In this document: piece after piece, positions 24,309 to 35,968 of the stretch | How the letters are laid out: every line of letters starts with the position of its first letter | Position numbering within the stretch: position 1 is the stretch's first letter | Assembly: GCA_039707655.1 (NCBI GenBank) | Contig: CM077676.1 | Location: 382,113,614-382,177,613, forward strand | Length of the DNA: 64,000 nucleotides | Source: Elymus sibiricus | Lineage: Eukaryota; Streptophyta; Magnoliopsida; Poales; Poaceae | Direction of reading: 5' to 3' | Notes under the pieces: model-generated | Database searches by the model: none | What the model was told of the DNA's origin: nothing | What the model saw: only the letters and a program-made list of their open reading frames with translations | Made by a program: the position numbers and the translations under genes

Positions 24309-24593
24309 TGATGAAAATGGACAAAACTGGCCCTTCTCTGAAACTTCGACACAAAATGAACCCGATCTGAAAATATTTCACAAAATGATCCTCTTTTGCA
24401 TGACGCCTAGCATGGCGTCCTAGGCTGGGGCGCCATGCCAAATAGCATGACGCCCTACCCCGGGGCGTCATGTTATCTAGCATGGCGCCCTAGCCCCGGG
24501 CGTCATGCAAAAGGGGTCATTTCGTGAAATATTTTCAGATTAGGGTCATTTTGTGTTAAAGTTTCAGATAAGGGCCAGTTTTGTCATTTTCAC
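24309..24593. mobile_element. Foldback MITE with about 95 bp inverted repeats
   Basis: The two arms (TGAAAATGGACAAAACTGGCC... and its inverse ending GGCCAGTTTTGTCATTTTCA) pair for about 95 bp each. The target duplication CTATATG lies at 24302-24308 and 24594-24600. The centre holds four short GC-rich palindromic modules (GCATGACGCC / GGCGCCATGC type). A transcript would fold into one long hairpin. Confidence 0.8.
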
Positions 24594-25205
24594 CTATATG
24601 CGAAGATGTGAATGTTAAGCCGTCACATTCCCTCGAGAATGGCAGTCTCAATCAGTCAGTTAGTTGATGGGATATTAATTGCTGGGAAGACGAAAATTCT
24701 GATAGGACATCTCTGGCTCTGGTTCTGATTGTTTATAAGGTTTTTTCTTTTAAAAAAAAGGCGGTTAAGCCTAGACTCTACACAATTAACTTTCTTAGGG
24801 TATCCTGTAAATTTTAACTCGACGAAATTCGTTCAAATACGGCCGGACTTCATATAAACATGACGGATTTCATTCTATTTCGAACATACTTCAACTAAAA
24901 GCGATGCTCTTCCAGCTCTGGAGGTATAATTAATTTACCTAATTTATGATTGTCAGCGCCCGTTCCTCGTGTCCGGCCATGAGCCCCGAGAACTGAAGCT
25001 TCACCTTCTCCAGTTCCCCTCGGCGCTCTCCAGCTTCGCCTCCGTAACCTCCGCCTCCGGAGCCCTGGGAAGTGAACTTGTCCGCCTCCACGTCGTTGCC
25101 AAGCTGCTAATCGGTCGCCGATGTTCAGCCCACCAAGCTTGGCATCAACGGGAGGGGAGGAGCAGTGGCCTTCTTGGGACCCGAGCGACGGCAACCTACC
25201 GTGCA

Positions 25206-25820
25206 CTACTCTTCCTCGCTATCGGGGACGCCCACAGACGTGCCGGCTTCGTGGTCGTGGCGGCGGGGCGTGGCCTCGGCAGAGCCGGTGTTGTCCTCCG
25301 CCTCGTCGTCTGTCTTGCCCCACACCTCGTCCGCCGCCTCGTCGAACTCCTTGTAGGCGGCCTCCAGTTCCGCCTGACGCTGGCGGTACTGCCAGCGGGC
25401 GAGGCGGATCTCACGGGCGGAGCGGTAGGACTCGAGCAGCGCCGCCTGCTCCGCCAGGTCTGCGTCCGACACGATCGCCCTGCCGGCGGCAAGCTGCTCC
25501 TCCGCCTGATGGTGCTCCTGGAGTTGCTGGTGGTTGTAGGCGGCGTCGGCCTATGCCTCCCGAAACTGCCCCTCCCGCTCCTCCCTCATCATGTCCATGT
25601 AATGGGCACGGGCCTCGCCGATGGTCATGGTGCAATGCACCGGCGAGGTTGACGCGGACGAGGAGGGTGGAGCCGTCTCATCGTCGGCCGCGTCCTCCGT
25701 TGGGACGTCGTCGTCCTCCGGCTGCCTGCTGGCTAGCCAGCTGGCAGCATTGACGGCCATCTCCTTTTTCTGCTCCAGCATCAGCCCGTCCTAGAGAGCT
25801 TTGGAGCGCGAGGAAGCCAT
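25206..25820 (-). pseudogene. Broken Ala/Glu-rich coiled-coil protein gene, unknown function
   Basis: A single 204-codon frame runs from ATG at 25820 (MASSRSKAL) to a stop at 25206, interrupted by two in-frame TAG codons at 25791-25793 and 25551-25553. The encoded text is rich in Ala, Glu, Gln and Arg, with a likely helical coiled coil (AEQAALLESYRSAREIRLAR, then YRQRQAELEAAYKEFDEAAD) and an acidic tail (VPDSEEE). No family was recognised. It lies inside the putative Harbinger-like element, so it may be an element-borne or captured gene. The probable TATA box (46018-46025 on -) is now about 20 kb away because the long-LTR retroelement inserted about 70 bp upstream of the ATG. Codon texture is GC-rich, unlike the surrounding AT-rich DNA. 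Confidence 0.6.
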
Positions 25821-25889
25821 GGTGGGAGTGGTGCGGAGAGGAGAAAGGGATCGGATGCGGATGACTGCGGCTATGGCCGGGTCAGCAGT

Positions 25890-28770
25890 TGTAACACCAC
25901 TGGGTAATGCACTACAGTAATCCCTCTTGATTAAGCTAAGTCACCTTGTTTTGCAAAGCTTAATCATATTGGATTAATATCCCATTTCAAATTCCACCAC
26001 TGAATCCAATTCAAATTGCAAGTGAAATTTGAAGTTGCTCAAAAATTGCTGGAAAATAGTTCATCATTTATCAAAAATTCCATAACAAATAAATGTTCAG
26101 AAAAACAACATCAACATCAATGCTAAATGTGGACTAGGGCAATTAAACAGTGTGAAAACAGCAACTTAAATAACATTTTATTTGAGGAAAATTCAAATGG
26201 ATTCAAATAATCCTCAAACTTTTTGTGGCAGTACAAAATATTCCCTAGTATTTGTTTCTACCAGCCCCACATTTTTGCAAAGTCATTTGTTGGCTAAAAA
26301 AAATGCAAAAGTTGCTGGAAAAAGAAACAGAAAAGGAAATTGGAAAAAAGGCCGAAGCGCTACTATGTAAATGGGCCTAAGTTCAATCAGTACTGGCCCA
26401 GCCCAACTCCCCCTTTCTCCCTCCTCCCGCTCTCTCTCCCCTGCGTGTCGCCGCGCGCGCACCCGAGGCCGTGGATCCCCACGCGTCGGCCATCCCCCAG
26501 TGTCGTCGCCGCCGCGGGGTGGATTAGAGCATCTCCCCGACCCCTCTGGCGAACCCTAGCACCTCTCTCCCTCATTCCCTCGCTCGATCTCGAGCTTGCC
26601 CGACGTTGCCGTCACCGCGCCGCTGCTCCACCGCGGCCACCGTGCCTCCCACGCAGCCTCGCCGTGGACCGCCACGTCCTCCGGTGCAACCCGTTGGGGT
26701 CGGGGAGCCCTGCAACGCCGGATCTTCATCATCTTCCTCCTCGGATCGCCGCCGGCAGCCGCCGTCGACTCGCCTCACCTCTGCGCTCCCGAGCACCCAG
26801 AGGGCCTCCGTGTGCCCGCACGGTGAGCACTACCCCTCCTCTCCCCGCCCGCTGCTCTTTCCCGCGCACGTAGCTAGCTAGATGCCGCGGCGCCATTGCC
26901 GGAGCTCCAGCTCCGCTGACGAGCTCGCCGCCGTCGCGTTAGCCCCTGTCATGGCCAAGCAAGCACGCCTACGTGCTCGGAGTAACCTCCTGGTGCTCCT
27001 CGTGGCTTTAGTTTGTGCACTAGCCGACCGGAACGCCAAATGTGCCGAGCCCCGATTCCAGCCGCCGCTGCACGCCCTCGCCGTCGTCGCTACACCGCAC
27101 CCTGGCCACTACTTCCGCCACCATTGGATGCGGCTCGGTGCAGGCGTTCGAACCAGCCCAAGCACGCGTCAAACCGTGCCCCCTAGCGCATTTCCGGCGA
27201 GCTCCCGACGCGCCGCCGCGAAACTGGCTCGCCGGAGCTTTTTCCGGCGCCGGCCGCCAGCGTGGCGTGGCCTGGGGCCCACCTGGGTCACTGCCAGTGG
27301 GCCCCCTGGTCCCGGTTGACCGCGTTGACCGGTCAACCGTGCTGACTGTGCAGCCACAGTCGCTGACAGGCGGGCCCTGCTTCTCTAACTAACTACGGTT
27401 AATCTTAATAACTTATTAGTTTAACTAATAAGTCGCTGACATAGGGGTCCCCCCCTCTAATTAATCTAGTTTAATTAAATTAAACACGGGTTAGCCCCTG
27501 AGTCACTGACAGGTGGGCCCAGCCCACTGTTCCAGTGGATAAGGCTGCCCAGTCAGCCTGCTGACTGGGCAGTGGCCCCTCCTGTCAGCCACTGCTGACT
27601 GGGCTGTTGACCCAGTCAACTGGGCCCACTGTCAGCCTCAGTAGCACTGTGATGTGTACACTTTCTGTGTGCATTTAGCATTTTCCTTTTTATTTTCGAA
27701 TTTGAATTAATTCCAGAAAATCCAGAAAATGGTTTAAAACTTCGAAAAATCGTAGAAAATAAACCGTAGCTCGGATCAAAAAGTTTTCTACATGAAAGTT
27801 GATCAGAAAAACGAGACGAATCCGAATATGTGGTCAAACTGCTTGACTATCACTCCTAACTATCTGAATATGGAACCTTCCCCTCCGGTTCATCTGCCTG
27901 ACAGATGCCCGAAGCCGGGAAAATATCCCAGATATTTTCCCGCTCTGCCTGCAACGTGTAGCATTGCATTAGGTCACCACCAACGCTGCATTTTGCCATG
28001 CCATGCATTGTGTTGCATTTGTTTGCTTTTATTTATTGTTTCTTCCCCCTCTTCTTATCCGGTAGACCCCGAGACCGACGTAGCTCCGGAGTCCGACTAC
28101 ACCGTTGACGACCCCTCCTTTGCCGCAAAGCTTCCAGGCAAGCAACCCCCCTTGAACATGCCTATATCACCTATTCTTTCTCCCTCATGCTTGCATTAGA
28201 ATTGCTACAGTTGTTGTTCTGAATTACCTATTCTGATGCATAGCCTGTTTTTGTAAACTGCTGTTGATACCTTACCTGCTATCCTAAATGCTTAGTACAG
28301 GTTGGTTAGTAATCCATCTGTGGCCCCTCATCCTTGTCCTAGTTGCCTCGCTTTAGTACCAGTGCCCGATCGATGTGATCGACGGCTGAGACCAGCACAT
28401 CACCGCACAACCCTTAAGTTGTACGACTCTACAGAGTTACCAACGAGTGCCGAGGGTGATACCTCTTATCTCACTCCCGATGTTGCCTCCGTAGTACAGC
28501 TAGTCGGTTGTGGGTTACCGAGGGTGATTCCTCTTTCACCACCTCCGATGAAGCTTCTGTCGTGCTACCCCGTAAGTGTGAATGCCAACGAGGGTGATTC
28601 CTCCGGGTTCACCTTGACGGATACATCGAGTGAGAATCCAACGAGGGTGATTCCTCGGATCCGTTCTTGATGTTATGGACACACGGTTACCCTTTAACTA
28701 CTTCAGATACTTGGTAAAGTCGGGTAGGCCCCGAGGGGTACCCGCGAGTGATGTGGAGCCGGGTTGACCA
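25890..28770 (+). repeat. 5' LTR of the LARD-type element, first part
   Basis: This matches 41864-44709 in the 3' LTR. It contains an AT-rich front, a GC-rich CT-tract region (about 26400-27320), and three copies of CGAGGGTGATTCCTC near 28520, 28589 and 28644 within an evenly spaced block. The LTR is interrupted at 28770 by the Angela insertion. Confidence 0.9.
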
Positions 28771-29916
28771 TGTTGGAAATATGCCCTAGAGGCAATAATA
28801 AATTGGTTATTATTATATTTCCTTGTTCATGATAATCATTTATTATCCATGCTATAATTGTATTGATTGGAAACTCAAATACATGTGTGGGTACATAGAT
28901 AACACTGTGTCCCTAGTGAGCCTCTAGTTGACTAGCTCGTTGATCAAAGATGGTTAAGGTTTCCTAGCCATTGACATAAGATGTCATTTGATAACGGGAT
29001 CACATCATTAGGAGAATGATGTGATGGACAAGACCCAAACTATAAACGTAGCATATGATCGTGTCAGTTTATTGCTATTGTTTTCTGCATGTCAAGTATC
29101 TGTTCCTATGACCATGAGATCATGCAACTCCCTGACATCGGAGGAGTACCTTGTGTGTATCAAACGTCGCAACGTAACTGGGTGACTATAAAGGTGCTCT
29201 ACAGGTATCTCCGAGGGTGTCTGTTGGGTTGGCATGGATCAGGACTGGGATTTGTTACTCCGTATGACGGAGAGGTATCTCAGGGCCCACTCGGTAATAC
29301 AACATCACAATGAGCCTTGCAAGCAATGTGACTAAAATGTTAGCCACGAGATCTTGTATTACGGAACGAGTAAAGAGACTTGCCGGTAACGAGATTGAAC
29401 TAGGTATAGAGATACCGACGATCGAATCTCGGGCAAGTAACATACCGAAGAACAAAGGGAACAACATACGGGATTAACTGAATCCTTGACATAGAGGTTC
29501 GACCGATAAAGATCTTCGTAGAATATGTAGGAGCCAATATGGGCATCCAGGTCCCGCTATTGGTTATTGATCGTAGAGGTGTCTCGGTCATGTCTACATA
29601 GTTCTCGAACCCACAGGGTCTACACACTTAACGTTTGGTGACGATTAGTATAGTTGAGTTATTTTGTTGGTGACCGAAGGTTGTTCGGAATCCCGGATAA
29701 GATCCCGGACATGACGAGGATCTCCGGAATAGTCCGGAGGTAAAGATTGATATATGTGATAATAGTGTTTTGATCTCCGGAAGGGTTCCGAAATTCACCG
29801 GAAGGGGTTCCGGATGTTTACCGAAGTGTTCAGGTGCAGCAACACTTTATATGAGCCAAAGGGGTAAAGCCCACGAGGTATTGGAAAGTGCAAAAGGAAG
29901 TTTTGCTGCTGCCTTA

Positions 29917-30075
29917 AGCGGTACTACCGCTGGTAAGGCAGTACTACCGCGTAAGCGGTACTACCGCTTGTGTGAAGCGGTACTACCGCATAAGCGGTAC
30001 TACCGCTTGTGTGAAGCGGTACTACCGCTCAAGCGGTACTACCGCTCGTGAGCGGTACTACCGCTTGTGCGCGGT
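29917..30075 (+). repeat. AGCGGTACTACCGC repeat cluster upstream of the LTR TATA box
   Basis: About nine copies of (A)GCGGTACTACCGC, a near-perfect palindrome, are separated by short linkers such as TTGTGTGA. The cluster ends about 110 bp upstream of the TATA box. The 3' LTR cluster (37114-37258) has one unit fewer. Confidence 0.85.
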
Positions 30076-30185
30076 ACTGCAGGGATCCGAGTTGGACTCT
30101 TTCCCTGCGGGACAAACCGACCTTATGCGGGCAAAGCCGACCTGGAGGAGGCTTTTACTCCAAGTTTAGACCCCAAGGCTCAACA

Positions 30186-30193
30186 TATAAATA
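30186..30193 (+). promoter_or_regulatory. TATA box of the Angela 5' LTR
   Basis: TATAAATA followed by GAGGGGC. The equivalent in the 3' LTR is at 37365-37372. BARE1-type elements are transcribed from TATA boxes in the LTR. Confidence 0.7.
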
Positions 30194-30652
30194 GAGGGGC
30201 AGGGCTAGCACACGTGATACATCAGGATTTCCCAAGCCATGTGTCGGCAACCCTAACCCTCTAGTTCTCCCGTCATAATCTCCGTAGTGCTTGGCGAAGC
30301 CCTGCAGAGATTGTTCCTCACCACCATCACCATGCCGTCGTGCTGCCGGAACTCATCTACTACTTCACCATCGCTCGCTGGATCGAGGAGGTGAAAGGCG
30401 TCATCAAGCCGTACGTGTGTTGAACGCGGAGGTGCCGTCCGTTCGGCACTAGTTCGTGATCAGATCGAGGGACGACTTGCGATTTGGATCGCGGAGACGT
30501 TCGACTACATCAACCGCGTTTCTTAACGCTTCCGCTTAGCGATCTACAAGGGTATGTAGATTCACTCTCCCTCTCGTAGATGCTCATCACCATGGATAGA
30601 TCTTGTGTGTGCGTAGGAAAAATTTTGTTTCCCATGCAACGTTCCCCAACAG

Positions 30653-30664
30653 TGGTATCAGAGC
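30653..30664 (+). promoter_or_regulatory. Angela primer-binding site
   Basis: TGGTATCAGAGC, complementary to initiator tRNA-Met, starts two bases after the LTR. Confidence 0.95.
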
Positions 30665-31932
30665 TAGGTCTATGCGTAGATGAGATCTCGAGTAGAACAC
30701 AAACGAGTTGTGGGCGTGGGTGTATACATATTTCTTGCCGTTACTAGTTGATACTTGATTCGGCGGTATTGTGAGATGAAGCGGCCCGGACCGACATTAC
30801 GCGTACGCTTACGCGAGACAGGTTCCTTCAACTGACATGTAACTTTGTTGCATAAAGATGGCTAGCGGGTGTCTGTCTCTCTCACTTTAGTTGAATCGAT
30901 TTCAATGAAGAGGGTTCTTTTAGAAGATCAAAAAGCAATCACTACACCACGTTGTGGTTTTGCGTAGGTAAGAACGGTTCTTGCAAACCCGTAGCAGCCA
31001 CGTAAAATTTGCAACAACAATTAGAGGACGTCTAACTTGTTTTTGCAGGGTATGTTGTGATGTGATATGGCCAATTACATGATGAGATATATGTGATGTA
31101 TGAGATGATCATGTGTTGTATAGAATATCACGACTTGCATGTCGATGAGTACGGCAACTGGCAGGAGCCATAGAGTTGTCTTTAATTATTGTATGACCTG
31201 CGTGTCAATCATTAAGCACTATGTAATGCTTTACTTTATCGCTAAACGTTAGCAATAGTCGTGGAAGCAACAGTCGGCGCGACAACCTCATGGCGACACG
31301 TTGATGGAGATCAAGATGATGGAGATCATGGTGTTATGCCGGTGACGATGGAGATCATGCCGGTGCTTTGGAGATGGAGATCAAAAGCACAAGTTCATGG
31401 CCATATCATGTCACTTATGATTTGCATGTGATGTTAATCCTTTTATGCATCTTATTTTGCTTAGGACGACGGTAGCATTATAAGGTGATCCCTCACTTAA
31501 ATTTCAAGATAAAATTGTGTTCTCCCCGAGTGTGCACCGTTGCGAAAGTTCGTCGTTTCGAGACACGCCGTGATGATCGGGTGTGATAGACTCTACGTTC
31601 ACATACAACGGGTGCAAGCCAGTGTTGCACATGCGGAACACTCGGGTTAAACTTGACGAGCCTAGCATGTACAGACATGGCCTCGGAACACAAGAGACCG
31701 AAAGGTCGAACATGAGTCATATAGTAGATATGATCAACATGAAGATGTTCACCATTGAAACCACCTCAACTCACGTGATGATCGGACTTGAGTTGGTGGA
31801 TTTGGATCATGTTACACTCGAATGACCGGAGGGATGTCAATTTGAGTGGGAGTTTTTAAGTAATATGATTAACTAAACTCATTATCTAGAACAATAGTCT
31901 AAGTTGTCTTTGCAATATTTATGTTGTAGATC
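30665..31932 (+). other. Angela untranslated leader
   Basis: A leader of about 1.27 kb lies between the primer-binding site and the gag ATG. Dimerisation and packaging signals are expected here in BARE1-type elements. Positions 31200-31420 match the remnant at 1-216. Confidence 0.8.
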
Positions 31933-34900
31933 ATGGCTCGCGCAGTAGCACCCCTGAATTTTAATGCGTTCCTAGAGAAAGCTAAGTTGAAATATGATGG
32001 AAGTAACTTTGTGGACTGGGCCCGTAATCCAAGGATTATCCTTACGGCTTCCCAGAAGGCTTATGTCCTTGATGCACCGCTTGGTGATCCACCCGCTCCA
32101 GTTGAGTCTCTAGACGTTGTGAACGTCTGGCAGGCTCGTTCTGAAGATTACTCAATAGTTCAATGTGCAATATTGTATGGCTTAGAACCAGGACTTCAAA
32201 GACGTTTTGAACGTCATGGAGCATATGAGATGTTCCAGGAGTTGAAGTTTATCTTTCAGAAGAATGCCCGGATCGAGAGATATGAGATCTCCAATAAGTT
32301 CTATGCTTGCAAGATGGAGGAGAACGGGTCTATCAGTGATCACGTATTCAGAATGTCTGGGTACTCCACCCGTCTGGCAGAATTGGGGATATCCCTTCCG
32401 CCAGAGGCTATCACTGACAGAGTTCTTCAAATCATTGCCACCTAGCTACAAGAGCTTCGTGTTGAACTATAACATGCACGGGCTGAACAAGTCAGTCGCC
32501 GAGCTGTTTGCGATGCTGAAAGCCGCTGAGTCTGAAATTCAGAAGGAGCATCAAGTGTCGATGGTCAATAAAACCACTAGTTTCAAGAAAAACGGCAAGG
32601 GTAAGAAGGGTAACTCCAAGAAGAGTGGCAAAACAGTTGCTCCTCTCGTGAAGAAACCCAAGGCTGGACCCAAACCAGAAACTGTGTGTTTTCATTGCAA
32701 GGGAACTGGACACTGGAAGCGGAACTGTCCCAAGTATTTGGCTGACAAGAAGGCGGCCAACAACAAACAAGGTATATATGATATACATGTTATTGATGTG
32801 TACCTTACCAACTCTCGTTGTAGTGCCTGGGTATTTGATACCGGTGCGGTTGCTCATATTTGCAACTCAAAACAGGAACTGCGGAATAGACGGAGGCTGG
32901 CAAAGGACGAAGTGACGATGCGCGTGGGAAATGGTTCCAAGGTTGATGTGATCGCCGTCGGCACGCTCGCTCTTCGATTACCATCGGGATTAGTGATAAA
33001 CCTGAATAATTGTTATTTAGTGCCTGCGTTAAGCATGAACATTATATCTGGATCTTGTTTATTGCGAGACGGTTACTCATTTAAATCAGAGAATAATGGT
33101 TGTTCTATTTATATGAGTAATATCTTTTATGGTCATGCACCTGATGTGAGGGGTTTATTCTTATTGAATCTCGATAGTAATGATACACATGTTCATAACA
33201 TTGATGCCAAAAGATGTAGAATTGATAATGATAATACCACTTTCTTGTGGCACTGCCGTTTAGGTCATATTGGCGTAAAAGGCATGAGGAAGCTCCATGC
33301 TGATGGACTTTTGGAGTCACTTGATTTTGAATTACTTGACACATGTGAGCCATGCCTCATGGGCAAGATGACTAAAACGCCGTTCTCTGGAACAATGGAA
33401 CGGGCAAGTGACTTATTGGAAATCATACATACTGATGTGTGCGGTCCGATGAGTATTGAGGCGCGCGGTGGTTATCGTTACTTTCTCACCTTCACTGATG
33501 ACTTAAGTAGATATGGGTATATTTACTTAATGAAACACAAGTCTGAAACATTTGAAAAGTTCAAACAATTTCAGAGTGAAGTTGAGAATCATCGTAACAA
33601 GAAGATTAAATTCCTACGATCTGATCGAGGAGGAGAATATCTGAGTTATGAGTTTGGCAGTCACTTAAGACAATGTGGAATTGTTTCACAACTAACACCG
33701 CCTGGAACACCACAGCGTAATGGTGTGTCCGAACGTCGTAATCGAACCTTATTGGATATGGTGCGATCTATGATGTCTCTTGCCGATTTGCCACTATCGT
33801 TTTGGGGTTATGCATTAGAGACAGCTGCATTCACTTTAAATAGGGCACCATCGAAATCCGTTGAGACGACGCCATATGAACTTTGGTTTGGCAAGAAGCC
33901 AAAGCTGTCGTTTCTTAAAGTTTGGGGATGTGATGCTTATGTCAAAAAAGCTTCAGCCTGAAAAGCTGGAACCCAAAGCGGAGAAATGCGTCTTCATAGG
34001 ATACCCAAAAGAGACAGTTGGGTATACCTTCTACCTCAGATCCGAAGGCAAAGTGTTTGTCGCTAAAAACGGAACATTTCTTGAGAAAGAGTTTCTCTCG
34101 AAAGAATTGAGTGGGAGGAAGATAGAACTTGATGAGGTTGTTGAACCTTTACTTCAACCTGAAAGTAGCGCAACGCAGAAAGATGTTTCTGTAGAGCCTA
34201 CAACAGCTGAAGAGGAAGTTAATGATGATGATCATGAAGCTTTGGATCAAGTTGCTATCGAACCTTGTAGGTCGACAAGGACGCGTACTGCTCCTGAGTG
34301 GTACGGCAACCCTGTCTTAGAGGTCATGTTGTTAGACAACGATGAACCTACGAGCTATGGAGAAGCGATGATGGACCCGGATTCCGAGAAGTGGTTAGAG
34401 GCCATGAAATCTGAGATGGGATCCATGTATGAAAACAAAGTGTGGACTTTGGAAGTATTACCTGAAGGGCGTAAGGCCATTCAGAACAAATGGATCTTTA
34501 AGAGGAAGACGGACGCGGACGGTAATGTCACCGTCTATAAAGCTCGACTTGTGGCAAAGGGTTTTTCACAAGTTCAAGGAGTTGACTACGATGAGACCTT
34601 CTCACCCGTAGCGATACTTAAGTCCGTCAGAATCATGTTAGCAATAGCTGCCTTTTTCGATTATGAAATTTGGCAGATGGATGTCAAAACAGCGTTCCTT
34701 AACGGTTTCCTTAAGGAAGAGTTGTATATGATGCAACCAGAAGGTTTTGTCGATCCAGAGAATGCTGACAAAGTTTGCAAATTCCAGCGATCCATTTATG
34801 GACTGGTGCAAGCATCTCGGAGTTGGAATCTTCGCTTTGATGAGGTGATCAAAGCGTTCGAGTTTATACAAGTTTACGGAGAAGCTTGTATTTACAAGAA

Positions 34901-35918
34901 AGTGAGTGGGAGCTCTATAGCGTTTCTAATATTATATGTGGATGACATATTACTGATTGGAAACAATATAGAAATGTTGGAAAGCGTGAAGGAATATTTG
35001 AACAAGAGTTTTTCAATGAAGGACCTAGGAGAAGCTGCTTTCATATTAGGCATCAAGATCTATAGAGATAGATCGAGACGCTTAATAGGACTTTCACAGA
35101 GCACATACCTTGACAAAGTTTTGAAGAAGTTCAAAATGGATCAGTCCAAGAAGGGGTTCTTGCCTGTTTTGCAAGGTGTGAAGTTGAGTAAGACTCAATG
35201 CCCAGTGACTGCAGAAGATAGAGAAAAGATGAGTGTCATCCCCTATGCTTCAGCCATAGGCTCTATCATGTATGCAATGCTGTGCACAAGACCCGATGTT
35301 AGCCTTGCCATAAGTATGGTCGGAAGGTTTCAAAGTGATCCAGGAATGGAACACTGGACGGCGGTCAAGAATATCCTACAGTACCTGAAAAGGACTAAGG
35401 ACATGTTTCTCGTTTATGGAGGTGATCAAGAGCTCGTCGTAAAGGGTTACGTCGATGCAAGCTTTGACACTGATCCGGATGACTCTAAGTCACAAACCGG
35501 ATACGTATTTATTCTTAATGGGGGTGCGGTTAGCTGGTGCAGTTCCAAGCAAAGCGTGGTAGCTGATTCTACATGCGAAGCGGAGTACATCGCTGCCTCG
35601 GAGGCGGTGAAGGAAGGTGTCTGGATGAAGGAGTTCATGACAGATCTTGGAGTAGTGCCTAGTGCGCTTAACCCAATGACTCTGTTTTGTGATAATACTG
35701 GTGCCATTGCTCTAGCCAAGGAACCAAGATTTCACAAGAGGACCAGACACATAAAGCGACGTTTCAATTCCATCCGCGATTACATCAAGGAGGACGACAT
35801 AAATATTTGCAAAGTACACACGGATCTGAATGTTGCAGATCTGATGACTAAACCTCTTCCAAGGGCTAAACATGAACAACACCAGAACTGCATGGGTGTT
35901 CGATTCATTACAATGTAA
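31933..35918 (+). pseudogene. Angela gag-pol polyprotein, two frameshifts
   Basis: Domain order is Copia type. Gag starts at ATG 31933 (MARAVAPLNFNAF) and contains a CCHC knuckle (CFHCKGTGHWKRNCP, about 32687-32730). Aspartic protease has FDTGAVAHICNS (about 32834). Integrase has an HHCC finger (HCRLGHIG ... CEPC) and a catalytic core with Asp in IHTDVCGPM, Asp in RSDRGGEY and Glu in VSERRNRT. Reverse transcriptase has YVDDILLIG (about 34935). RNase H has YVDASFD, CEAEYIAA and CDNTGA. Translation is broken by one extra A in the AAA run at 32429-32431 and one extra A in the six-A run at 33944-33949. The frame changes at each point while the family text continues directly, so both look like recent slips. 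The protease triad is DTGA, where DTGS is commoner. Confidence 0.95.
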
Positions 35919-35957
35919 ATCACATAGTGATGTGAACTAGATTATTGACTCTAGTGC

Positions 35958-35968
35958 AAGTGGGAGAC
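35958..35968 (+). promoter_or_regulatory. Angela polypurine tract
   Basis: AAGTGGGAGAC lies directly before the 3' LTR and would prime plus-strand DNA. Confidence 0.9.

Larger units (their letters stand above)
28771..30651 (+). repeat. Angela 5' LTR
   Basis: 1881 bp, TG...CA ends. It contains a block of AGCGGTACTACCGCT near-palindromes (29917-30075) and a TATA box at 30186-30193. It is 19 bp longer than the 3' LTR because it has one extra GGTACTACCG unit. Confidence 0.95.

Noticed and set aside
24969..25753. Long + strand frames of 210-227 codons
   Set aside because: They are antisense to the coiled-coil pseudogene and are Arg/Pro/Leu-rich shadows.
26340..27392. Overlapping + strand frames rich in Arg/Pro/Ser (also 42226-43339)
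   Set aside because: They are in the GC-rich part of the LARD LTRs and the two LTR copies differ in frame; no conserved domain.
29089..29313. Repeated small frames in the Angela LTRs (also 36287-36511)
   Set aside because: LTR sequence is regulatory in this family; the frames are short and not known to be translated.
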